Assembly (NCBI GenBank): GCA_033807775.1
Contig: CM066317.1
Coordinates: forward strand, 12,473,370 to 12,537,369
Length of the DNA: 64,000 bases
Source: Saussurea involucrata
Taxonomy: Eukaryota; Streptophyta; Magnoliopsida; Asterales; Asteraceae
Reading direction: 5' to 3'
In this document: positions 36,965 to 47,317 of the stretch, in pieces
How positions within the stretch are numbered: the first letter of the stretch is position 1
How the letters are laid out: each line of letters begins with the position of its first letter
The notes under the pieces: generated by a model
What the model was told of the DNA's origin: nothing
Seen by the model: the letters and a program-made list of their open reading frames with translations, nothing else
The model's database searches: none
Made by a program: the position numbers and the translations under genes

Positions 36965-37315
36965 GGGAAATTAATTAAAATACCCTAAGTTTGACCAACT
37001 GTTACCAAAGTACCCCAAAAAATTATTTTCTTACCGAAATGCCCTCTTTTTCCGCGATAGGATCCCGCGATCGCGGTCAGGGACCAATTGTGAAATTTTT
37101 TGCAAGAAATATTTACACTTTCAGTCCCTGGCCCCCGCGATGGCCCGCTATGGGGACTGAAAGTGTAAATAATCTTGCAAAATTTTACACTTTCAGTCCC
37201 TGCCCGCGATCGCGGGATTTTATCGCGGAAAAAGAGGGCATTTCGGTAAGAAAATAATTTTTTGGGGTACTTTGGTAACAATTGGTTTGACTTAGGGTAT
37301 TTTAATTAATTTCCC
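36965..37315. mobile_element. Mutator-type MITE (351 bp), 9-bp duplication
   Basis: Termini GGGAAATTAATTAAAATACC and the complement are flanked by perfect AATTATTAT (36956-36964, 37316-37324). It is a near-complete palindrome with CCGCGATCGCGG and CCCGCGATCGCGGG in the two arms and TTTACACTTTCAGTCCCTG in both orientations. This is the shortest intact relative of the 13711 element. Confidence 0.95.
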
Positions 37316-37381
37316 AATTATTATTATTACTCTTTAATTAAAAGATATATTGTGATAAATACAGAATATATGTAGTTTTTT

Positions 37382-39082
37382 GAGTAAATTACACTTTTGG
37401 TCCCTGTGGTTAACACTTACTATCAACTCTAGTCCCTCTTTTAAATTAATTACAGTTTTGGTCACTGTGGTTACCATTTTGCTTCACTTATGGTCCCTCT
37501 GACTAGCTGCCGTTAAAAGCGTCCGTTTAACACAGGGGAAATTTTGTCTTCTATATTTTTCTTTTATTTTTTCCTTAACAAATAAGAATATATTATATAT
37601 AATATATAACTCAAGAGCATTTTATTTTTTATTTTTATTTCTTTTATGATGATCCTAATCTTCTGTTCACATCTCATGCCACGCCTCACCTTAAGGAGTT
37701 AGGTTTAACCAAATCTCAATAGAATCAACCAAATCCTATTTTCATCTCAGGTTTGGAATTTGGATGATGATTTTCGTTTTTCACTTCAAACATCGTCTCT
37801 TGATCCTAAATTTGTTGACGAACAGGAAGATCTTTACTTCTTGCTAAAGCTGTTGGATCGAAGTTAAATCACCAGATGTCTACCCTGGTTTGAAGATCTG
37901 CATCGAAGGTCTCATATCCAGGATTTGGGTTCGTTCTCCCTTTACCGACGATACCTAGATCTGAGACCCATCTCCCTTTCTTCGCTTTCCATGAACTCCG
38001 GCGTCTTCTCGTCTGGCCCTCTGCCCCGTCTCCCAAATATGGAAAAATGCTATCGTACCTTTCAGTGTCTTCTCGTACGCCTATCGTGGATGGATAAATG
38101 ATGTTCCTTCCGGTGTCTTCTATTTCTTGCAATCGTACCTGATGGTCGACCACCTCCCTCGACAACCAATTTCTTCGAACGTCTGGCTTGGAAGATCTGG
38201 TTCACCTTTTCTGCTCATATGGGCTTGACGGTTTCTTCGATTCGTTGATTTGAACGATTTAGGGATTTGGTTTATTTTTTATTTATGGTTTTTATTTAGC
38301 ATCTTGGGTTGTTTTAGAATCACGGTTTTTAATTTTGGATCTTGTGTTTTTTTCTGGTTCGGATTTGCTAGCTGGAGAAGATGACCGGAAAGGTTTGTCA
38401 ATCCTTACCCCTCCGGTGAATACCCCTTTACCTCCCGATTTGGGTTTGTTCTCTAGTTGGTTTGTTCTGGGTTTGTTTTTTATTTCATTGTGAATCATCC
38501 CTGTGATTCGTCCCACTCTCCTGGTTTGTTTTTGATTTCATCATCGATGGTTGCGTTTTTATGTTTAGCGTTTTTTCCAAACCAATTTGCTTGTTGTTTG
38601 GGGTTTTTTCCAAACCAATTTGCGTTTTTATGTTTAGCGTTTAGGTTCCATTTGGTTCAAATACCAGTATGACATTCCTTTGATTTGGGTTTCAGATTAT
38701 CATTTGGATATGGGTTTTTTTTGTTTTCAAATTTGGGTTTTTAGGGAATGGATCCACTGTGGCTATGATGATGGTGCAAGAGATGGAAGGGTTTCATCGG
38801 AGAAGATGAAATTTAAAGAAACAATAACATATTTTATATTTAATTGAAAATTAAAGAAAATGCTAAAGTGTAATTTCATATTTAAGGTTTAATTGGACCA
38901 TTATGCCCTTGGATGGGGTTAGCATTTAACGGCACATAAATGGTTAAAGTCAATAAGGAATCAATAAGGACTAACATTGAAATGGAATGGATACCACAAT
39001 GACTATAATTGTAATTAGTTTGAAATAGGGACTACTCTTGATAGTAGGTGGTAACCACAGGGACCAAAAGTGTAATTTACTC
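37382..39082. mobile_element. Mutator-like element (1.7 kb), possible Pack-MULE
   Basis: Termini GAGTAAATTACACTTTTGGT and its complement with perfect 9-bp duplication TAGTTTTTT (37373-37381, 39083-39091). The terminal inverted repeats extend over GGTCCCTGTGGTTA. The centre (about 37740-38740) has higher GC and a different texture, including text such as GAAGATCTGCATCGAAGG, but no frame that I recognise. No transposase. Captured host sequence is the likely origin of the centre. Confidence 0.85.
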
Positions 39083-39091
39083 TAGTTTTTT

Positions 39092-39551
39092 TATAAACGG
39101 GTAAGTCATATTTAACACGCTTTATTTATGGGGTTAAATCCAGTTAAACAAACAGTTTTGATGCCTTATGCAAAGAATCTTGTCCTGACTTTTTAATAAC
39201 AACCTAAGAAAGATAAGCAATAGAGAAACCGATTGATATGGACCTTTTAGTGTTTTTCAATACTTTTTGTTATTTAAAACATGAATTGTATGAAACATAC
39301 GAATAATAATGTAGGATTATGGTCTTCTTCTTTGGGAAATTTTGTACAACATGAAAGAAGATTTAGGTTGCTTTTGATTCTGCCAATTTTTTCCGCTTTT
39401 GGACCCGTGATATTTGATGGAGTTGTTTTATGGAAAGTAGGGGTAGGCATGAATCGAATTTAGACATATTCAATTTAGCTTTGAACAAATACTTGATATC
39501 CATCGAATCAAAGATCGGTATCTGAATTTTATCGTATGTGTGTATATATAT
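39092..39551. other. Intergenic, no feature recognised
   Basis: AT-rich unique-looking sequence before the first (TA)n-bounded element. Confidence 0.45.
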
Positions 39552-39785
39552 AGTACAAATCAAATACAAACCATGTATTTTTGTTGCACCCCTTACAAAC
39601 CAATGTGCATATATGCAAAATCTGAGATGCATATATACATTATCCCATATGAATGTATGTCCATTATATGTATATTCCTGCACATATGTATATGCATATG
39701 TATATGCGCATTGTTCACATATGCTGACTGGTTGTGCACATATGCAGACTGTGGTTTGTAAGGTGTGCAACAAATGTAAGGTGGA
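39552..39785. mobile_element. (TA)n-bounded element, family C
   Basis: Left text TACAAATCAAATACAAACCA and GCACCCCTTACAAACC with right text GGTTTGTAAGGTGTGCAAC form inverted ends. The palindromes GCATATATGC, GCATATGTGC and TGCACATATGCA recur inside. An inverted copy lies at 40031-40227. Confidence 0.75.
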
Positions 39786-39998
39786 ATATATATTCCCAGA
39801 TAATACACGTGTTATCTTAGTACACCAATCATGTACATGTAAAATGTTGAAATTTTGTTCTTAAATTTTTTGATCAAAACACAATGGGTATTTTGTAATG
39901 AAACCACAAATTGACTGGTTATACCGTTATATATATGGAAATGTTCAAATTAGAAAGATGAAAGATAAAAAGAGATTGAGAATGTAGGAATAAACAAT

Positions 39999-40030
<32 letters not shown>

Positions 40031-40032
<2 letters not shown>

Positions 40033-40227
40033 CTCCGTAAAATGCAAACCTTGCATTTGTTACACACATTACAAACCACAGTGTGCATATGTGCAGAACC
40101 ATTGTGCATATGCACACGTGCAAAAATATACATATAATGGACATACATTCATATGAGATAATGCATATATGCAAATTGGTTTGTAAGGGATGCAACAAAT
40201 ACATGGTTTGTATTTGATTTGTACCCT
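40031..40227. mobile_element. (TA)n-bounded element, family C, inverted copy
   Basis: It reads as the reverse of 39552-39785: GTTACACACATTACAAACC at the left and GGATGCAACAAATACATGG then TTTGATTTGTACC at the right. (TA)n plus GAGAGA precedes it and (TA)n follows. Confidence 0.8.
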
Positions 40228-40246
40228 ATATATATATATATATATA

Positions 40247-40507
40247 GGGGCCGTTTCCGTTACAAACCAAATAGATTGTACAAACCCTGCAAACCAATCT
40301 TAGCCGTTCATCAACTCTAATCAATATCTGATTTTATTATGTTTCCTAATCTAAAGTCATGATCATAATTAATGAACGTTATCATCTTTCATATATATCA
40401 CAATCATTTTTAATGAATCATAATAATTACCATAAATATATCAGTTGTTTCCTAATATAGTGGTTTGCAAAGTTTGTACAATCTATTTGGTTTGTAAATG
40501 AAACGCA

Positions 40508-40510
<3 letters not shown>
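40247..40510. mobile_element. (TA)n-bounded element, family E
   Basis: Left ACAAACCAAATAGATTGTAC pairs with right GTACAATCTATTTGGTTTGT. Both sides are (TA)n tracts; the right one (40511-40550) is about 20 units. Confidence 0.85.
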
Positions 40511-40550
<40 letters not shown>

Positions 40551-40552
<2 letters not shown>

Positions 40553-40878
40553 TGAAGGTTCAAACGAGGAGCGCATCAATTTAAGAGAACGTGAGGAGCA
40601 CTCCCATGCTTCTGATCACATATGATTTACAACCCTAAAAAATCGGATTTAACTCAAAAATTCGCGCAAAAGTGGCGCGAGGCGTGGCGCGAGGTGGCAA
40701 GTCGCGGATCATTAATGATTCACAACTGTTAATCATATGTGATTCATAACTGTCAATTGCTCCTCCAGATCAGTTGTGAATCACATGTGATCCACAACTG
40801 CCAATCACATGTGATTCATAACTGTCAATTGCTCCTCACGTTCTCTTAAATTGGTACGCTCCTCGTTTGAACCCGTCT
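40551..40878. mobile_element. (TA)n-bounded element, family A
   Basis: GGTTCAAACGAGGAGCGC at the left and its complement GCTCCTCGTTTGAACC at the right, plus TTTAAGAGAACGTGAGGAGC and its complement. ATCACATGTGAT and one-base variants recur inside. Same family as 10915-11209. Confidence 0.88.
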
Positions 40879-40903
40879 ATATATATATATATATATATAT
40901 ATA

Positions 40904-41560
40904 GAATTGCAAAATTTTAGAGAAATAGAGAAGTGATCTTGGCCATTTATTCGGTCAAGATCGGCGGCTTTGACCGAGAAGCAGCGGATAAATCCTCGCG
41001 TGGTCTGCACAAGATAGATGGGTAGTTTCGTAAAAAATACGCGTGACGAGTTTATATATGAATCTGTGTGATTCATATATGAACCTTTGTGTTCATATAT
41101 GAACCTTTGTAATTCACATATAAACTATTTTTAACTAATTCATATATGAACATTTGTGATTCATATATGAACCTTTGTGATTCATATATGAATCAGTTAA
41201 TTTGTTCAGATCAGTAGTTAAAAAAATTTCATATATGAATCACAAAGGTTCATATATGAACACAAAGGTCCATATATGAATTAGTTAAAAAAATTTATAT
41301 ATGAATCACAAAGGTTCATATATGAACACAAAGTTTTATATTTGAATCAGTTAATTGGTTCAACTGATTCATATATGAACCTATAGTTAATTAGTTTTTT
41401 GTAAAAGTTACGAAATTGCCTTCTATTTTTGGAACAGCCGCAACTTTTGACCAGTCAAAGCCGCAACTTTTGACCAATTATAACCGATCTTGACCGAATA
41501 AATGGCCAAGATCACTTCTCTATTTCTCTAAAATTTTGCACTTCTCTATTGATCCTAAGG

Positions 41561-41561
<1 letters not shown>
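40904..41561. mobile_element. (TA)n-bounded element, family G (658 bp)
   Basis: Arms of about 55 bp are inverted copies, containing GCAAAATTTTAGAGAAATAG and AAGTGATCTTGGCCATTTAT on the left and their complements on the right. The centre is an array of about nine TTCATATATGAA palindromes separated by TCACAAAGG or CCTTTGTG words. (TA)n tracts on both sides. Confidence 0.9.
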
Positions 41562-41592
<31 letters not shown>

Positions 41593-42297
41593 TGCTAGGG
41601 TTGGGTTTTCGTGATAATGAAAGATATGGTGAGAAGAGTAAGAGGATCTCCACCATTGGGTGCACATTAAGATGGGATGCATCGAAATGAGATGAACTAA
41701 GATGTACCAGATCAATTCCCGTATATAGCGCGATTAATGGGACGGTGTCGTGCGGTGAGATTAAAAGTAATCAAGAGTCTAGATCCCTTATTACCTTCTT
41801 ACCTTATCACCTTAACTCTTATTCTCACATGATCATTCGTCTATCATGTTAATAGGATATTTAAAGAAATTCTAAAATATTGATGTGACAATTCGTTCCG
41901 TAATGATGGATAGTAAGATTTGTGGGCTCACTTAAGTAGGATGGGATCTGACAACCCTTCCCAAATGGATAATTAAATCGTTTTAAGTTGATTTGTAGAT
42001 TATTGAGTTAATATATTATTTTGGACTTAAAGATTTATAAAAAGTGTATTCTGTCGATCCTTGTACCATTGGGATCTCACACCCAGACATATAACCACCA
42101 TAGCTACTATGCATGGCAACAAGGCGGGGTTAGAGCGGGGAATGCAATCCCTGGCCCGACCCTAGTCCCCGATGGGTATGGTGAATCAAATCCCTTCTCC
42201 AATTTTTGTTGGGCCTATCCCCGGCCCACCACCCAGTCAATTACTTGTCAATCCCCGATTCAAATATAAATGGCTCAAAAATTGTCATATTTAGTTG
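41562..42297. other. (TA)n, one-sided MITE relic and flank of the copia element
   Basis: (TA)n at 41563-41590 is followed by GCTAGGGTTGGGTTTTCGTG, a left end like family B. GATGCATCGAAATGAGATG-type text continues to about 41740 and resembles 17880-18030 in reverse. No right end found. 42110-42245 is GC-richer without a recognisable feature. Confidence 0.45.
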
Positions 42298-43335
42298 TGT
42301 TGGGTCACTGAATATTTGAAATTGACTCACCGATGTTTCCTCTAAAATCTTACTTAGAATATTTTAGCATGGTTCTTTGTAATGGCTTGTACAAGATAGC
42401 AAATGTTTGGTGAAGTCAAAGATCAACCAAAGTCAAGATTGAAGATCCTCGCATTGTGGAAGTGAGAGATCCCACATCAACAACTACAAGTCATTGTCCA
42501 CCGATGGTGTTCCCACACATCGGCGGACACCTCTCCACCGACCTCTCTCTATGTCGGCCAACAATATCCCACCTATGAAGGCTCTCAAATAGGTGGGATC
42601 TCAAGAAGTCTTGATGGGTGCTTTTCTTCAAGTGGAGTCACAAGTGTCAAAATATACATCGGTGGGATCCTCAAAGTTGGGGGATCATCTCATAACTTCA
42701 CTCCTAAGAAGACTCTCACCTACCATGTTCATGACATGTCGGTGGGATCTTCAAATAGGAGGATCCTACCTTTTGTCCATGCTAAAAGGTTTTCTCTTGA
42801 AAGAAGGAATGTCTGGGTATGGAAGAAAAATGTTCATTTGTCCTTTTTCCCATTCTTAGATATTGTCTCCATCAAACCTTTATAGCATTTTGGAAAATAC
42901 ATATCAACTTTTGAGAGCCAAACCTATCCTTCAAATGACAAAGTGACAAGTGTCCTATGCTACGCATACTCTTGGCACTATATAAAGATGAAGACCTCTC
43001 CATGCAGAATATCTCTTGAAACTCTTGAAAGACTTGAAGATTACTCTGTGCTCAAGATATTCTACTCCTTTCTCTCTTTGAACTTTATAGCTTTCAATCT
43101 TTGTGTTTTAGAAGTTGTTTAGTTTTCAGTATTACTTTGTGAAGATTGTTAGAATAGATTTTATCTGTTCTTTCCGCAACAATCTAATTGTTCTATGTGT
43201 TCTATGTGTAATTCTTGATTGAAAGATTTTCAATAATAGAATTAAATTAAAGTGGAAAATTTGTGTATTGTATTCAACCCCCCCCCCCCTTCTACAATAC
43301 CTGTTCCTGTTCTTGTAAGCCATCTGGGACTAACA
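42298..43335 (+). mobile_element. 5' LTR of a SIRE/Maximus-like copia element
   Basis: Starts TGTTGGGTCACTG and ends GGGACTAACA, followed by a primer site. It shares about 85% by eye over the compared ends with the inverted LTR at 62651-63622. It contains CCACCGA / TCGGTGGGA words (about 42495-42750), a TATATAAA box at 42979 and a poly-C run near 43280. Confidence 0.9.
42979..42986 (+). promoter_or_regulatory. TATA box of the copia LTR
   Basis: TATATAAA lies about 350 bp before the LTR end, with a TATA-like TTTTATA at the corresponding place in the inverted LTR (about 62944-62952). Activity is not shown. Confidence 0.6.
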
Positions 43336-43337
43336 AG

Positions 43338-43350
43338 TGGTATCAGAGCA
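43338..43350 (+). other. Primer binding site, initiator-Met tRNA type
   Basis: TGGTATCAGAGC starts two bases after the LTR end, as usual for plant copia elements. Confidence 0.9.
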
Positions 43351-43369
43351 GAAAGTTTAATTCATAAAC

Positions 43370-44713
43370 TTGATCTGCAATGGCTGTTCTTCTTCCAAAA
43401 ATGAAGCTCTCTCTCAAAACATTTTTTCTAAAAACGGCTCTATTGCCAAACCTCCCAAGTTTAACCCCAACAAATTTTCTTTGTGGAAAAGCCGGATGAT
43501 GCTTTTCATGGAAGGAGTGGATAATAGATATCCAATCATTCTCAGTGAGGGACCCATAGTCCCTAGAGTCTGCTCTCGCTATGAAACCAAGAAATTCGGT
43601 AAGGAAGTTATTGGCAAAGATGATTCTGATGATTCCTCTGATGAAGAAAAATCTGCTGCTTATGGTCGTTACATTCTTAAGAATCCCAAGAAATATACTG
43701 ATGAAGAAAAACGTCTTGTGTCTCTTGATTCTAAAGTCAGAACCATCATTGCTCTTTCTCTTCCTGATGAAGTGTACCAGTCTCTGGTAAATCTCTCTAC
43801 TGCCAAAGAGATGTGGTCCACTGTGTGTTTTGTACGAATGTACAAATGAAGTTAAAAAGAGCAGAAAGATTGCTCTTGTTAGAAAATTTGAACTCTTTTC
43901 TTATGAGAAAGGATAATCTCTCTCCAACTACTATAACTGCTTTAACAGTCTTCTTAATGACTTAAAGCTGTTAGGTAGAGTGTATGATAATGAGGAAGTC
44001 CTGTGCAAGTTTATGGACTGTCTTCCTGATTTTTGGGAAAACATCTGTACTTGTATAAAGACAACCAAGGATCTTGATCATATGCCTCTCACTGTTCTAT
44101 ATGGAACTCTCTTCAACTATGAGCAGACTAAACTGCAAAGGAAGTCTGTCATCACAAATATAAAGAGCTCTCATCTAGCTCTCCTAAGTGACTCTTCCAA
44201 AAAGACTAAGTGTATTCCTAGAATCACCTACCCATCTGACTCTGACCATGATAGTCAAGAAGATTCCAATGACCATTCGGAGGCATATCTTAGTGATACT
44301 GAGGATGAATGTGAGGAAACTTCAGTTGACAAATTATTTGATGAAATGGCCATGTTGGATGGGTATTCTAAATCCAAATCTCACCACCCTTCTGGAAAAT
44401 CTAAGTCTGGTAGAAAATCATCATCTTCTCTCTCCAAACACTCTTCTTTGGACAAATCTAACGAGGAGTGTTTTAACTGTGGTAAAAAGGTTCATTTTGC
44501 TTCTGAGTGCAGAAGCAAACACCTTGAAAGACCCATAACTGCTTCCTCAGGCCGATTTTCCTCAAAATCGGGAAAATCCAAAAATGATTCCCAAAAGTTC
44601 AGCCAACACCTCTCTTCTGCAAATTCTGACCGGGCTGAAAGATACAAGGAAAAATACAAGAGAGAAAAGGAAAGAAATGAAAGACTTGTCAGAAGAGGAA
44701 AGGGTCTGCCTAC
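43370..44713 (+). pseudogene. Copia (SIRE-like) gag, first part, broken
   Basis: 43370-43849 encodes a gag start with KPPKFNPNKFSLWKSRMMLF and LSLPDEVYQSLVNLSTAKEM, the plant copia gag (UBN2-like) region. The frame is lost at about 43830-43980, where a shift and a stop occur, and resumes at 43980 with LCKFMDCLPDFW. An acidic Ser/Asp-rich linker leads to a zinc knuckle CFNCGKKVHFASEC (CX2CX4HX4C, 44468-44509) and a basic KYKREKERNERL stretch. The frame is then cut at 44713 by the Athila insertion and continues after it at 56894. Gag packages the RNA; this copy cannot make an intact protein. Confidence 0.88.
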
Positions 44714-46288
44714 TGTTACGAGCGAAATATGTGTTTTAATCGCAGTGGGTTGCAAACTGTCCACAGTGGGAAGTGCAAGTGTACACTGTCCACTATGATC
44801 GTCACAGCAAGTAATAGTTGGTAAAATACCAGAATCGAATCCACAGAGACTGGACAATCAAGACAATACGGTTCTCATGAGCTCCTTTTACAAGTTTCAA
44901 CTAGAGAGGAAAATAAAACTTTGGTTTGGTTTGGTAAAATAGCTTCTTGCAACGATTTACTAAATGTTAAAAAGGAGGAATGTAGGTTGGATTTTCCCTA
45001 AATTTTATCTCAAATACTCGGTCCTTAGAGTGATCCTCGTATTTGTGGTGGACATTTTCGCTAGAAAAGCCCGGTTACAAAATACTCACACCGTTAGATA
45101 AAAATCCCATACTCTTAGTACTTGTTGTTTTGTCAATGGTAATCTCTAAGTGGACCTTTTCAGGCCTCGATGGAATGTGTAGAGACAAATACTCTAAGTG
45201 TTTTTAATACACAAATTAGCTTGCCTACTACTCCAGTGGGCAGAGATTAGCTCACTATGCCGACCTCACTTTCGTAAGTGTCATAAGAATTCTTTCGAAT
45301 CCCCTAGCATCATTCAAGCTCGTGTCACTGCGTTCTACTTATTTCTAAGTTAAGAACTAGACTTTAGATCCTTGCAAGTGATCGGCTTGTTCGCATCCTT
45401 GGGTAAATATCGAGAATGAATGACCAAAACAACAAATATTCTAAGTATAAAGATTACTCAAGCATTTTTAATAAAATCCAGGTACTTCTCTTTCCTACAT
45501 CCCAAAGGATGTTTAGCCTAGCATTTCCGAAGTAAAGAAAACAAAAGATGAAGATTTGCACATAATAAAACTGAAAGTGACTTGAATTAACTGCTCACAG
45601 TGGGGAACGAGAAGTCGTCCCTGCACTGTGTAATACGAACTACAATTTAAACTAAGAAAGTAAATTACTGAAAATTAAAGCTAGTTACTGCAGTAAATAA
45701 AAGACTAAAGCTAATGTGGTAGTTGAGAGAATTTGAGACTAAAAGTATTCAAGGATGATAACCAAGCATGCATTTAATGGCACCCAAGTGCTCCTTTATA
45801 TACTAGGAGAAGGAGTTGGGTATTACACAAAAGAGGTGGGTCTTCCAATGGGTAAAGACTGCTGAGTTGTGGCAGAATTCAGCTCCTTGTGCAATTCTTT
45901 TATCCAATGGTCCCTTCTCCAAGTCAATCTCCAAGTACAAAGAGGTGTACTTGATGCTATCTTCAATGAGAACTACCTTGTACTTCTCCAGCCATTTCTC
46001 TGCCATATGAACCTTCCTCCTCCAGAAAATTAGATCCCAACAAATAGTTTCTTTTTGATCAGCTCGAAGAGTGGGGACCCGGAGTGGGCACAACAGTGGT
46101 CACTGCAGGATAAAACGTGAAAAACACCCAAATTCCACCAAATAGTTCATTAAATACTATGGTTCACTCCTTTTGCTCATTTTCGAGAATTATAATAAGA
46201 ATGTGGGTTTTTAGAAGTGAAATGGCTAAAATTGACAAAATAAAGTGGAAAATAAATGGAAATAATAACTCTAAAAATAGAGTTATCA
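44714..46288 (-). mobile_element. Athila 3' LTR (left copy)
   Basis: Begins TGTTACGAGCG and ends AGAGTTATCA. It differs from the right copy at 45498 (C versus A) and 45818 (G versus A). A 96-codon minus-strand frame occurs in both LTRs but has no recognisable domain. Contains two CACAGTGGG words. Confidence 0.95.
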
Positions 46289-46310
46289 CAACCTCAAACT
46301 TAAACCATTA
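46289..46310 (-). other. Athila polypurine tract
   Basis: On the minus strand the sequence GGTTTAAGTTTGAGGTTG lies directly before the LTR start, similar to the GTTTAAGTTTGGGG tracts of plant Athila-like elements. Confidence 0.65.
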
Positions 46311-47317
46311 CTTGTCCCCAAGTAATAAAAAGAAAGAAATAAAATAAACAAAATGCACTAGAACTTTTAGGGACTTACATGCTTCTTGACTTGAATGGGC
46401 GTTGATCTCCTTCCTTCGATACTTCCTTTGGTTCCAAACTTGAAAATTTCACTTTTGTGTTTTACGAAATCTTTCCCTTGTTTTCCATTAATCAATAGGG
46501 CTTTCTTGGGTTCGACGGGTTTATGGCTTTGAATATTTTCCCAAGGGTTTTTGGCAAGTATTTCCAAACATGGACCGAAAATCTCGCTTTGGAGATTTTT
46601 ATTTCAAGAAGTGGGTGTTTTGTATTTTGCAAGGGTAAGCACGTACACTTTCAGGCTTTATTTGGGTATGGCTATTTTTTTTTTTTTTTTTTTTTTAGAG
46701 TGGGTATTCTGATGGTCCAGAATGGGCACACCATCTTTTTCTGGGAGTGAACACTTTGATGGTCCAGAAAGGCACACCATCAAGTTTGCTAGTGACACTC
46801 CGATTTTCTTTTGTTTTTGTATTTTTTTTTGGAGGTGGGTATGGCTTACCCACCTCAAACTTAGATTTCACAGTGTCCCCACTGTGGGCAAACTGGAAGT
46901 CACTCTGGAAGTTCCCACCTCAAACTTAAAATCTCACAGTGTCCCCACTGTGACATAGAAATAACGAACAAAGGTGGTGGTTTGGGGTACAAAAAGGATC
47001 GTGTTTGGATGCGAAAAATGGCCTATATCATTTCATGGTATCAAGTTGAGATTCGTACTTACAAAAGGGACCTTTTTAAGTCGGAAGCCGAAAGTTGTAC
47101 CTTAAGATGGAAACGAGATCAAACAAGCATTCAAACAACAAATACGTTAGTACCCAAAAGTACCTACCCAGTGGTAGGATTTTCATGCATTAAAATGCCA
47201 AAAAGAAATATGTAGCAAACATTGTCAAAGCCTAGCCATAGGCACAAAATATAAAATAAACAGAAATTAAGACTGTTTTAGGAGCAAACGAGATAAACCA
47301 TTGTTTTAACAAACCAT
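46311..47317 (-). other. Athila untranslated region between third ORF and LTR
   Basis: Non-coding. Contains a direct repeat of GATGGTCCAGAA plus GGCACACCATC (46710-46790), a poly-T run (about 46675-46695), two copies of CCACCTCAAACTTA followed by CACAGTGTCCCCACTGTG, and no credible gene. Confidence 0.7.

Noticed and set aside
45803..46093. 96-codon frame repeated at 56403-56693
   Set aside because: Present twice because it lies in both Athila LTRs; no domain, overlaps the LTR promoter region.
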